Assembly (NCBI GenBank): GCA_023150835.1
Contig: JAKLKB010000018.1
Coordinates: forward strand, 1-64,000
Direction of reading: 5' to 3'
Source: Myxococcota bacterium
GTDB lineage: Bacteria; Myxococcota_C; UBA6777
DNA: 64,000 nucleotides
Below the pieces are notes generated by a model. It did no database searches. It was not told the origin of the DNA and saw nothing but the letters and a program-made list of their open reading frames with translations. Below, in pieces: positions 35,520 to 43,863 of the stretch. The translations under genes were made by a program, and so were the position numbers. The first letter of the stretch is position 1; the number at the start of each line of letters is the position of its first letter.

Positions 35520-37179
35520 GGTGCGAGATGTATTGCGCGATATTGAAAGCGTGATCTCCGATCCGCTCGAAACTGGTCAACATATCGATAAAGATCAGCC
35601 CTGTGTTCGCGTCACAACGGCCTTCAACGATGCGTGCGATATGGGCATCTCGCAACTCACCGCGCATCTTGTCGATCTGTTGCTCGAGTTCCAACGCTTC
35701 TTTGATAAAGTTGGCGTCATAATCCGTCACGTACTTTTCCAACAATTGCAAGGCCCGCTCAACCAGCGTTGCGATCGCGTGTACCTGCTCTTTTCCATCT
35801 TCCGAAAAAGACAGTTTTTTATCATATTTTCTCTGTAAAAATCGCAAAATTGCTTCGCAATGATCCCCGATCTTTTCAAAGTCGTGCGCCATGTTCATGC
35901 AAGCAGCGACTTCCGCGCTCGTTTCGCCCGAAAGCGGCTCACGGATGATCTGCGCAAGGTATGTGGTTAGTTCGCGCTCTAAACCATCGATCTCGTCTTC
36001 GTAGCGCGCCACTTGCTTCGCAAGTTCCACAGCCTTCGATTGCCCTTGGTCGAACAACTGAATCACCGACCGAAACATCTCGATCGACTTCTGCGCCATC
36101 CGCTGCAACTCTTTGCGCGTCGCGACCAACGCCAGTTCTGGAGTCGCCATCAGCGTGGTTTCCAAATACACCAGATGCCGTTCTTCGGGTTTTTCTTCAC
36201 CGGGAACAAGACGCACTACAAACGCTGCAAACGCCCCAACAAACGGCAAAAACAGCATCGTGTTAATGATGTTAAAGGTCGTATGAAAAGCCGCCATCCG
36301 CGTCGCAACGTTCCCGGGCGAGAGCCACGTCACCAACGACAATAACGGGCTAAACAACACCACCGCCCAGACGACACCCACGACGTTGAACGCCATGTGC
36401 GCTCTTGCTGCACGCCTCGCAGACAAACTCATCCCCAAAGAAGCTAAATAAGCTGTAATCGTTGTTCCAATGTTTTCGCCCAAGATCAAGGCGGCTGCCG
36501 TCGGAAAATCAATCAAACCTTGATACGCAAAGTTGATGGTCAAAGCCATCGTCGCGCTCGACGATTGTAAAATGATGGTCAAGACCGTACCAATAAAAAC
36601 ACACAAGATCACCGCAAAGATTCCCGTCTGTGCAGAGTAGGTCTTCAACATCCCCGCCATAAAAGGCGAGGCTTGGATGATATCTTTCATCCCTGCCACC
36701 GACTTCTGCATAAACATCAGGCCCAAAAATAGCAGGCCAAACCCCACCAAGATCTCACCCCACAACGCCCGCCGTTTGCCCGTACCCAAAAAGATCAACA
36801 CAACCCCCACACCCACCGCTGGCCCCGCAAAGGTCGAGATATCGAACTTGAACCCCAAAACGGCCACGATCCAACCCGTCATCGTCGTGCCGATGTTCGC
36901 CCCCAAGATCACACCGATCGCCTGCACCAACGACAAAAACCCCGCATGCGTCAGCCCCACCACCATCACGGTCGTTGCGCTCGAAGACTGAATCACTGAT
37001 GTCACCAAAAGGCCGGTCAGTACACTCTTGATCGGATTCCCTGTCATGCTTTGGAGCATTTGGCGCATTTTCGGCCCGCCTGCTGAGTCCAAGCCTTGAC
37101 TCATCAAGCGCATCCCGTACAAAAATACCCCCAAACCTCCAAAGACTCCCAATGCGATCTGTAACCCGGTTTCTTGCAT
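35491..37179 (-). CDS. Na+/phosphate symporter with PhoU domain
   Basis: This encodes 562 residues. ATG at 37179 follows AAAGGA. The membrane part contains two inverted repeats, each with the QSSSATT/QSSSATM signature typical of NptA/SLC34 sodium-phosphate cotransporters. The cytoplasmic C-terminal third (about 345-562) is a PhoU-like helical domain with CMNMAHDFEKIGDHCEAILRF and LTSFERIGDHAFNIAQYI, which usually binds metal and controls transport. It imports phosphate with sodium. The downstream position relative to arsR-acr3-arsC may matter because arsenate enters through phosphate carriers, although a 305-bp gap separates it from arsC. Confidence 0.88.
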   Translation of the reverse strand: MQETGLQIALGVFGGLGVFLYGMRLMSQGLDSAGGPKMRQMLQSMTGNPIKSVLTGLLVTSVIQSSSATTVMVVGLTHAGFLSLVQAIGVILGANIGTTMTGWIVAVLGFKFDISTFAGPAVGVGVVLIFLGTGKRRALWGEILVGFGLLFLGLMFMQKSVAGMKDIIQASPFMAGMLKTYSAQTGIFAVILCVFIGTVLTIILQSSSATMALTINFAYQGLIDFPTAAALILGENIGTTITAYLASLGMSLSARRAARAHMAFNVVGVVWAVVLFSPLLSLVTWLSPGNVATRMAAFHTTFNIINTMLFLPFVGAFAAFVVRLVPGEEKPEERHLVYLETTLMATPELALVATRKELQRMAQKSIEMFRSVIQLFDQGQSKAVELAKQVARYEDEIDGLERELTTYLAQIIREPLSGETSAEVAACMNMAHDFEKIGDHCEAILRFLQRKYDKKLSFSEDGKEQVHAIATLVERALQLLEKYVTDYDANFIKEALELEQQIDKMRGELRDAHIARIVEGRCDANTGLIFIDMLTSFERIGDHAFNIAQYISHQRDKSKSAA

Positions 37180-37484
37180 CTGGATTTTTTCCTTTATTGG
37201 TGTCAGCCATATCCCAAGATCTCGCCCACAAGCACCACAGATGCGACACGTTGCAAAGCCCGCATAGGCGAGATCTCCCACAAAACTGCCCGACAACATC
37301 GGCAACTTTGCTTTCTGCGATGCGTGTTTCTAGCACATCTTTTGTGATTTCTATGAAACTTTTCTGCAACAACCCTGTTTCGCCTCCCCATGCTCGCTCG
37401 AAACAATGAACCCTCTAGCCAACCAAGCAGCCCAAAGGATGTCCCGCCTCCCCATGATCCCTCAAAACATCTCCCCACCTTCCT

Positions 37485-37922
37485 TCACCCATGAATTGAT
37501 TTTAGGTTCGAGGAGGCCAACAAGTCTTGCAAACGAGCCTTGATCTGATCACGCGCCACCCGAAAAAAGTGCAGACGCTGTTCGTCCGTTAACACTTCTG
37601 CTTTTCGATCAGGATCTTGCAACGGCCAATGCAAACGCTTTGCGCAGCCCAAAAAGACGGGGCAGACTTCTTCTGCGCACAACGTGATCACCAGCTCCAC
37701 CCCCGCAGGATCGATCGTGTCCACCGACTTGGAATGATGCCCTGCCAGATCGATCCCCACTTCCGCCATCGCCTTGATCGCAAAAGGATTTACCCGCGAG
37801 GGCTGCGTTCCCGCCGATTGCACCAACACGCCCTCCCCAAACAACGATCTCGCCCATCCTTCCGCCATCTGCGAGCGAGCCGAGTTCGCAACACACAAAA
37901 ACAACACGCTTTTCCACTCCAT
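37485..37922 (-). CDS. arsC: Arsenate reductase (LMW phosphatase type)
   Basis: This encodes 145 residues. ATG at 37922 lies eight bases after AAGGAG; the longer open frame has no domain. Residues 10-16 form the CX5R P-loop of low-molecular-weight phosphatases (C-V-A-N-S-A-R). A second redox Cys region, [11 protein letters not shown], near residue 80 supplies the cysteines used to reduce arsenate to arsenite with thioredoxin, as in S. aureus-type ArsC. It is the last gene of the arsR-acr3-arsC operon. Confidence 0.88.
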   Translation of the reverse strand: MEWKSVLFLCVANSARSQMAEGWARSLFGEGVLVQSAGTQPSRVNPFAIKAMAEVGIDLAGHHSKSVDTIDPAGVELVITLCAEEVCPVFLGCAKRLHWPLQDPDRKAEVLTDEQRLHFFRVARDQIKARLQDLLASSNLKSIHG

Positions 37923-38022
37923 CACCCTGACTCCTTGCCAAACGCACCCATCGCACGGTCTGCCGCCCGAGGACAGGTCTTCTTTCACTACGTGGCCTTG
38001 GCCCCTTGCCAAACGCACGCCT

Positions 38023-39078
38023 TCAAACATCTTGCACAGCCGTCTTCGGGGCTTTGCTTGGCGCTTCGCTTGGGGTTGGAAACCATGCCCTCGTTCGGTT
38101 CGCAAAAGCCACCAACGACAACATCACAGGAACCTCGATCAAGACGCCCACAACCGTCGCCAAAGCCGCCCCAGACAACGGGCCAAACAAACTGATCGCC
38201 ACCGCCACCGCCAGTTCGAAAAAATTGGATGTCCCGATCATCGCGGCTGGAGCAGCGATATCATGTGGCAATCGCAGCAATTTTGCCAAACCATAGGAGA
38301 TCCCAAAGATCCCGTAGCTCTGGATCAGGAGCGGCACCGCGATCAAGACCACCACAAGAGGCTTTCCGACGATCTCCTTCGCTTGAAAACCAAACAACAA
38401 CACCACTGTCAGCAACAATCCCACCATCGATACGGGCTTGAGTCCGTCCCCGAATCGCTGCAAGCGCTCCCGACTTAATCCTCGCTGCGTCAAAACACCC
38501 GCAGCCAAAGGGATCACGATAAAGATCACCACCGAAGCCAACAGCGTTTCCCAAGGCACCACCAACCGCGTTACCCCCAACAAAAAAGCCGCGATCGGCG
38601 CAAACGCAAACACCATGATCAGATCGTTCACCGACACTTGGACAAGCGTGTAGTTTGGATCGCCGTCTGTCAGATGGCTCCACACAAACACCATCGCCGT
38701 GCAAGGCGCAACACCAAGCAAGATCATCCCTGCGATGTACTGTTGCGCATCTGCCGATGACACCCACCCCGCAAACACATAACGAAAAAATACGATACCT
38801 AAAAAAGCCATCGTAAAGGGCTTTACAAGCCAATTAATCAACAATGTTAAGAATAAACCTTTGGGTTTTTTCCCCACATCTTTCAAACAACTCGGATCGA
38901 CCTTCAACATCATCGGGTAGATCATCAACCAAATCAGCACCGCCACCACAAGGTTCACACGCGCCCATTCAAGCTTACCCAACCACACAAACGCGCTCGG
39001 CATCCACAAACCCAACACCACACCCACCCCAATCGACAGCGCCACCCACAACGACAAAAACCGCTCAAAAAGACCCAT
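38023..39078 (-). CDS. arsB: Arsenite efflux transporter Acr3
   Basis: This encodes 351 residues with ten hydrophobic segments. ATG at 39078 follows AGGAG. It belongs to the Acr3 branch of the BART superfamily, not to the 12-helix ArsB branch: [25 protein letters not shown] holds the conserved Cys that binds arsenite, and [15 protein letters not shown] and [12 protein letters not shown] are further Acr3 motifs. It exports arsenite made by ArsC. Gene spacing of 38 bp from arsR and about 100 bp from arsC indicates one transcript. The symbol arsB/acr3 is used for this family. Confidence 0.9.
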   Translation of the reverse strand: MGLFERFLSLWVALSIGVGVVLGLWMPSAFVWLGKLEWARVNLVVAVLIWLMIYPMMLKVDPSCLKDVGKKPKGLFLTLLINWLVKPFTMAFLGIVFFRYVFAGWVSSADAQQYIAGMILLGVAPCTAMVFVWSHLTDGDPNYTLVQVSVNDLIMVFAFAPIAAFLLGVTRLVVPWETLLASVVIFIVIPLAAGVLTQRGLSRERLQRFGDGLKPVSMVGLLLTVVLLFGFQAKEIVGKPLVVVLIAVPLLIQSYGIFGISYGLAKLLRLPHDIAAPAAMIGTSNFFELAVAVAISLFGPLSGAALATVVGVLIEVPVMLSLVAFANRTRAWFPTPSEAPSKAPKTAVQDV

Positions 39079-39116
39079 CGCTCTCCTCTTCCCTTTCTTT
39101 CGCCTAAAAAAGCCTA

Positions 39117-39458
39117 TCATTCGGATGTTTCCGAGGATAACGCCTCCAACAAGCGCTGAAATATCCCCATCACTTCGGGTTCTATGCAATAACAAACCTT
39201 TGGCCCCTCGATCTCGCCCCGTATCCACCCCGCCTCCTTCAACACTTTCAAATGCTGCGATACCGTCGACTGCGCCAACGGCAATTCCTCCACGATCTCC
39301 CCACAAATACAAGACGTTCGACGCATCAATAACCGTAAGATCGCCACGCGCGCCGAATGCCCCAATGCCTTCGCCAATTCCGCCAAGCGCGTATTCGCTT
39401 CTCCCTCACTCTTCGGATAATCCATCACTGCTGCTTCGGGACAACATCTCTTCTCCAT
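39117..39458 (-). CDS. arsR: ArsR-family arsenite-responsive repressor
   Basis: This encodes 113 residues. ATG at 39458 follows AGGAGG. The winged helix runs from [17 protein letters not shown] to [19 protein letters not shown]. The metalloid-binding C-I-C in [13 protein letters not shown] corresponds to the classic ELCVCDL motif at the start of the DNA-contacting region, and extra cysteines occur near the N-terminus (KRCC) and in VCYC. Arsenite binding releases it from the operator at 39468-39500, which overlaps the leader just before the ribosome binding site. It represses arsR-acr3-arsC. Confidence 0.92.
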   Translation of the reverse strand: MEKRCCPEAAVMDYPKSEGEANTRLAELAKALGHSARVAILRLLMRRTSCICGEIVEELPLAQSTVSQHLKVLKEAGWIRGEIEGPKVCYCIEPEVMGIFQRLLEALSSETSE

Positions 39459-39467
39459 CGAAACCTC

Positions 39468-39500
39468 CTTTTATCGTTTATCTGCGATAAACGATAAAAG
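39468..39500. promoter_or_regulatory. ArsR operator, perfect 15-bp inverted repeat
   Basis: CTTTTATCGTTTATC-TGC-GATAAACGATAAAAG is a perfect palindrome with 15-bp arms and a 3-bp centre. It begins one base from the AGGAGG of arsR. ArsR-family operators are AT-rich dyads of this kind. Confidence 0.85.
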
Positions 39501-39505
39501 AAGCT

Positions 39506-39606
39506 GCGTCAACCCCCGACTTGTAAAGAAGCCGCGTCAACCCCCGACTTGTAAAGAAGCCGCGTCAACCCCCGACTTGTAAAGAAGGCGTCAACCCCCG
39601 ACTTGT
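39506..39606 (-). repeat. 28-bp tandem duplication of a gene's 3' end
   Basis: GCGTCAACCCCCGACTTGT starts at 39506, 39534, 39562 and 39588. The last copy is the end of the SnoaL-like gene with its stop; three more copies follow downstream at 28, 28 and 26 bp spacing. Each carries the stop codon. The array runs up to the arsR operator. Confidence 0.9.
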
Positions 39607-40019
39607 GCGGCTTGGTAGGCTTTAAACATCCCGGGATCGACGCGCACTTCGTGGCTTGTCACACGCCATCCAGCGGCTTTCTTCACCAAGGTATCCCGAA
39701 CAACCGCTGTGGCGACGACTTTGGGGATATCTTCTCGCTCGATCACCGTCAGATAAGAGGTTGCGACAACGCCTTGCTCTGTGGGATCCAAGACCACGTT
39801 GCTGACGACGTGGCGTTTGCCGCTGGTGTTTCCCTCCGTAGCCACCAGAAACCCACGGATCGCATCGACTCCCGAAACAGGCGGCGCGAACCCCGGATCC
39901 ATCGTGGCTTGCGCATCAAAAAACTGCATATACGTGTCCCAATCTTGGGCATCCACCGCATGATCAAGACGCGACAACACTTCGTGGACCATCAACCGAT
40001 CTTCGATCGACAAAAACAT
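39591..40019 (-). CDS. SnoaL/NTF2-like small protein
   Basis: This encodes 142 residues. ATG at 40019 follows GGAGG; the upstream part of the frame includes element B and is not coding. The sequence has the alpha+beta cone fold pattern of SnoaL-like proteins: IEDRLMVHEVLSRLDHAVDAQDWDTYMQFF, then AIRGFL, then KRHVVSNVVLD and WRVTSHEVRVDPG. Such proteins are isomerases, dehydratases or ligand carriers. The divergent LysR gene at 40425 may control it. Confidence 0.78.
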   Translation of the reverse strand: MFLSIEDRLMVHEVLSRLDHAVDAQDWDTYMQFFDAQATMDPGFAPPVSGVDAIRGFLVATEGNTSGKRHVVSNVVLDPTEQGVVATSYLTVIEREDIPKVVATAVVRDTLVKKAAGWRVTSHEVRVDPGMFKAYQAAQVGG

Positions 40020-40156
40020 CGTTTCCTCCAAACTCTCTTGTGGGGTATGTTCGACACTCAGTTTGGCGGCACGAAACAAGGCCACACGAGCAGCGGACTC
40101 GGAGGCACGTTGTATGCGTCCGCCCGTTCTGTGGCTCCTTGTCTCTCGCCGCGTGA

Positions 40157-40269
40157 TACGGTATCCGAGTGATCTGTGATCGAAGGAGAGCGCCCAGACG
40201 CCCTGTGCTTGGGCAGCCACAGGGGGCTGCCCCTACATTTTTGCGATCACACAACGGGCGGATTTCGTA
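40157..40269 (-). mobile_element. Element B copy (MITE-like), 113 bp, TSD TGA
   Basis: Termini are TACGGTATCCG and CGGATTTCGTA, with TGA on both sides (40154-40156 and 40270-40272). It occupies the divergent promoter region between the SnoaL-like and LysR genes. Confidence 0.85.
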
Positions 40270-40424
40270 TGACTGTTTTTCGTGTCCATCTGCTCCCGAC
40301 GCCGAAACCTCGGTGAACCCAAGGCACACGCAAGATATACCGCCTTGACTTTGATTTGTCGATTGTGAGATATCGCAACCCTGCTTTGCATTTTCTGCAA
40401 AGTCTTTTCCCGAAGGAAACGTCG

Positions 40425-41342
40425 GTGAATACGACCCATCTCGCGACGCTCGTCGCCGTTGCTGAAGCAGGTTCACTTTCACGCGTGGCACAGCAACGAA
40501 AAACCAGCATCAGCAGTATCAGCCGTCAGATCGCAGAGATCGAACAGACACTGCGAACACCTTTGCTGTTGCGAACAGGACGAGGTGTGCGCCTCACACC
40601 CGCAGGAGAGGGATTCGTCGAGCGAGCGCGTTTTCTTTTGCGTGATCTGGATCTTGCGATCGCCGAAGCCACCGCACTCGATCACCCCCAAAACCACCCC
40701 CTGCATCTCTCTTCACCGATCGAAGTTGCGCTATCCTTGCTTCCATCCAGCCTATCCCTCTTCCATCAAGCCCATCCTACGGTGCGTTTGGATATCCATG
40801 CCGAAGCGCGAAAAGTCTCCTTACTCGAAGAAAGCTACGATGCCGCTCTCCGCTTGGGCCCGCTTCAAGATGTGAACCTACTTGCCCGTCCCATCGGCGA
40901 AGTGGCCCTTTTTTTGTGTGGCCCACCCTCTCTGCGCTTGCAAAAGCCTTCGATCGAAGCCATCGGCTCTCTGCCGTATGTCGGTGTCGTCGGTACAAAC
41001 GAAAAAGTCCAAGCCGTCCTCCGCCAAAAAACCTTTGATCTATCTATCCGTTCCACGATCCGCACGAGCACTTTCTCAGAAGCCGCCGAGTTTGCAGTCC
41101 TCTCCCAACACGCTGTGATCCTCCCCTCCTACACGGCCTCACGCTTTTTACACGATCAACGCCTGATACTGCTTGTGCCTGCGTTGAAACTTCCGACGAT
41201 CCATCTGCACATGCTGCTGTCCCCACACCACCGCAAGACCCTACCCCTGCAAACGCTCTATGAGATCCTGCGCGAACAACTCGCCAAGCACAACACCCTC
41301 TCCCCCAAAGCATCGCGATCAAACCGCTCCGCACGACGATAG
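40425..41342 (+). CDS. LysR-family transcriptional regulator
   Basis: This encodes 305 residues from a GTG at 40425 that sits seven bases after AAGGA; no ATG fits. The N-terminal winged helix is clear: LATLVAVAEAGSLSRVAQQRKTSISSISRQIAEIEQTL, then LLLRTGRGVRLTPAG. The effector-binding domain follows (about 90-290). LysR proteins bind between divergent genes and respond to a small ligand, so the SnoaL-like gene across the intergenic space is the likely target. An inserted element B now separates the two. Confidence 0.88.
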   Translation: MNTTHLATLVAVAEAGSLSRVAQQRKTSISSISRQIAEIEQTLRTPLLLRTGRGVRLTPAGEGFVERARFLLRDLDLAIAEATALDHPQNHPLHLSSPIEVALSLLPSSLSLFHQAHPTVRLDIHAEARKVSLLEESYDAALRLGPLQDVNLLARPIGEVALFLCGPPSLRLQKPSIEAIGSLPYVGVVGTNEKVQAVLRQKTFDLSIRSTIRTSTFSEAAEFAVLSQHAVILPSYTASRFLHDQRLILLVPALKLPTIHLHMLLSPHHRKTLPLQTLYEILREQLAKHNTLSPKASRSNRSARR

Positions 41343-41409
41343 ATATCCCTGTTTTTTTGGAATCTCCAAAACGATCTCGACGATAATCAAAAGAGGAGTG
41401 ACGCGGCTC

Positions 41410-41478
41410 ACAAAAAACCCGCGTTCGAACCCGTTCAAGCGAGAGAGTCTTCTGTTTGAAAAACGTTGATCTCTTCGC
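41410..41478 (+). repeat. Element A, degenerate partial copy
   Basis: ACAAAAAACCCGCGTTCG, GTTTGAAAAACG and TCTTCGCCGATATCGGG match the left part of element A; the right hairpins are missing. Confidence 0.55.
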
Positions 41479-41559
41479 CGATATCGGGATGAGATCGACA
41501 AAGATCGACACATAGCATCGTGCGTATCTCCGCAAATGCCCAACAACCCGAGAGTTTCG

Positions 41560-42813
41560 ATGTCAAACAAGATCACCAAAAACGCATTCCAAGATCATTT
41601 TCGCAACAAAGAACTGCGCATCAACGACCTGCAACAAGAAAACTCCCTCACCCCCGCCCTCAAAGAAGCCGCACGCAGCGCCGACACCAACCGCGACGGC
41701 AAGATCAGCGGAAGCTCCGAAACAGACAAACTTTTTCGTGCGCTTGACCGCTTTGACCGCGACGGAAGCGCCCGTTCCATGCACCGAAGCCCTGCCGTCG
41801 AGACCGTTCTCCATCATGCCGCCTCCCCCCAAACGCCCACCACACCGACCCAACCGAGCGCTCCCACCACGACCATCACTCGTGCGGCCTTTCAAGCGGC
41901 GCTCGACGACAAACACATCAAGGTATCATCCCTGAAAGACAATAGCGCGATCCCAAGCGAAGTCGCATCAGCGGCCCGCAGCGCCGACGCCAACCGCGAT
42001 GGCAAGATCAGCGGAAGCTCCGAAACAGACAAACTCTTTCGCGCACTCGACCGCTTTGATCGAGACGGAAACGCCCAATCCATGCACCGAACCACCGTTT
42101 TGGATGCGATCCTTGGTGCAGCAACGACCAATCCTCCGCCTCCTACAGCAGATCCCAACCGCGCCGTCCGAGCCAACTTCTCTTTTCAACCCAATGCTGT
42201 TGCCCTTGACCGAGCCCGAAGCTCCGACCTCGGCAGCAAGATGTCCGAAAAACTTGAACAGCACCGCGACACTTATCTGAAAGCCTCCGCCCTCACAGGC
42301 GTTCCCGCCGAACTGATCGCTGCGATCCATGCCAACGAATCGGGATTCGGCGATTATCGGCCTTCTGTGCGCGGCCCTGAGTCGGGCTTCGGCCTAGATG
42401 ATCGCCATGTCTCTACTGCATGGGGCAACAGCAAACTCGAACAATACGGCCTCGGGCGCTGGGAACGCGGAACAGGAACCGAGCGCAGCATCTTCCAAAG
42501 TGCTGTGATCGCTGCCGAACATCTCAAACGCAACGCTGCCTTCGCAGGAATCGACATCCACGCACAGATGAATGCCAACGATCTCGCAGGAGCCGCCCTC
42601 TCCTACATCCAAGGTACACGCGCTGCCGAAAACGCCCATGATCGGGGCTCAAGCTGGATGTTCAACACTTCCGACAACAACCCCCATCCCCTTCACCCCG
42701 GCGGCACCAGCCGAACCAGTAGCGGGCGCACCGTTCGCGTTGAACCCGACCGAAAAGAAGGGCTTTTGCGCTGGGACACCCTTTTGCCTTTGATCAAAGA
42801 ACATCTGCGCTAA
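41560..42813 (+). CDS. EF-hand protein with lytic transglycosylase-like domain
   Basis: This encodes 417 residues from ATG 41560 (GAGAG upstream); 41536 is an alternative. Two similar modules of about 95 residues each contain an EF-hand loop (DTNRDGKIS near residue 42 and DANRDGKIS near 144) and the identical SSETDKLFRALDRFDRDG segment, which gives a second loop. After a Pro-rich linker, residues about 235-400 form a lysozyme-like fold: TGVPAELIAAIHANESGFG contains the probable catalytic Glu, and AALSYIQGT follows. It has no signal peptide. A calcium-controlled peptidoglycan enzyme or a secretion-system cargo is likely. Confidence 0.72.
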   Translation: MSNKITKNAFQDHFRNKELRINDLQQENSLTPALKEAARSADTNRDGKISGSSETDKLFRALDRFDRDGSARSMHRSPAVETVLHHAASPQTPTTPTQPSAPTTTITRAAFQAALDDKHIKVSSLKDNSAIPSEVASAARSADANRDGKISGSSETDKLFRALDRFDRDGNAQSMHRTTVLDAILGAATTNPPPPTADPNRAVRANFSFQPNAVALDRARSSDLGSKMSEKLEQHRDTYLKASALTGVPAELIAAIHANESGFGDYRPSVRGPESGFGLDDRHVSTAWGNSKLEQYGLGRWERGTGTERSIFQSAVIAAEHLKRNAAFAGIDIHAQMNANDLAGAALSYIQGTRAAENAHDRGSSWMFNTSDNNPHPLHPGGTSRTSSGRTVRVEPDRKEGLLRWDTLLPLIKEHLR

Positions 42814-42912
42814 AAGCACCCTTTCTTGGTTTGTCTCTTCCTTGGTACGCATGCCTTTTTCAATTTCGCCTGTGCTCAAAACGCCCGCCCCCCCTCCGTG
42901 CTCCGAAGCCCC

Positions 42913-43823
42913 CTAAGGGCGAATGCTCTCGTTTTGCGTCATCTGCCTTACGCTTTCGTTGGTTTGCTGTTGCGATACACCACGTTCGCAATACGCACTC
43001 CACAAAGCCACCAACGCAGCAGGTGCCGCCCCAATCGCCAATCCGATGCCCATCCCCGCAACACCTGCTGTCGCCACAGTTGTAGAGATGGCAGCGGCCA
43101 AGCCACCTGTTGCAAAGGCTGCCGCTGCGTTGGTGACCGCCTCCATCCCCCTCCCTGAACTTGCTCCCCAAGCCACACCCACAACCAAACCAATGGCCAC
43201 CCCTGCTGCTCCACCCGACGCACTGATTCCCGAGGTGAGTTTCGTCACGATCCCTTGCGCGACGAAACCCGCCCCAGCAGCAACGGCATCGCCCGCCGCG
43301 ATGTTCTTCAACGCCTTTTGAACGTGATCTTTGATGGCTTGCGGACCTTGTTTTGCGGCATCAACCAAGGGAGAAAACAGCTTACGATAACTTTCTGGGT
43401 CGCTTGCTTTCAGTGCGACCATCGCAACATACGCTCTGTCATGATCGACTCCTTTACCGCCACCGAATCCTACACGCTGCACCAAGATCCCCGCCAGAAC
43501 TTGTTGCGTCGCCGGAGAAAGCAAGGCGAACGCCTTTGGATCTGCCGTGATATTTTTGGCCAATTCCGTAAGGAATGCCGTTTTGTCTGGGCGCGAAGAC
43601 GATGATAGAAAATTGTGGCATCATCCATACCGCTCTGCACAAAACCAATGTTTCGCCTTGCCCGCGTAGCCTCCCCTTCTCTGTGCTTCTCGGATCGAAA
43701 TCGTTCCTGTGTCCAACGTCCGAACACCTGAGCACCCGAAGCGAACTCATTCGACCAAAAGCCCAACACCCGACATTTCTTTTCATCGAACGCCACCAAA
43801 CGCCCAAGTTCCGACGCATCCAT
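42913..43823 (-). pseudogene. Frameshifted Ala/Gly-rich membrane protein
   Basis: The frame ending at 42913 encodes about 216 residues and has no ATG; only TTG at 43563 is available. It contains Gly/Ala-rich hydrophobic stretches (GGLAAAISTTVATAGVAGMGIGLAIGAAPA) like membrane-inserting or pore-forming proteins. A second frame, from ATG 43823 (MDASELGRLVAFDEKK), covers the upstream part and ends near the same place. Joining them near 43618-43625 by one frameshift would give a single protein of about 300 residues. It is therefore a disrupted gene, a programmed frameshift or a sequence error. It is convergent with the EF-hand gene. Confidence 0.5.
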
Positions 43824-43863
43824 CGCTCGCTTATCCTCTCAATCAGCACTTTCCGCAATTTCC

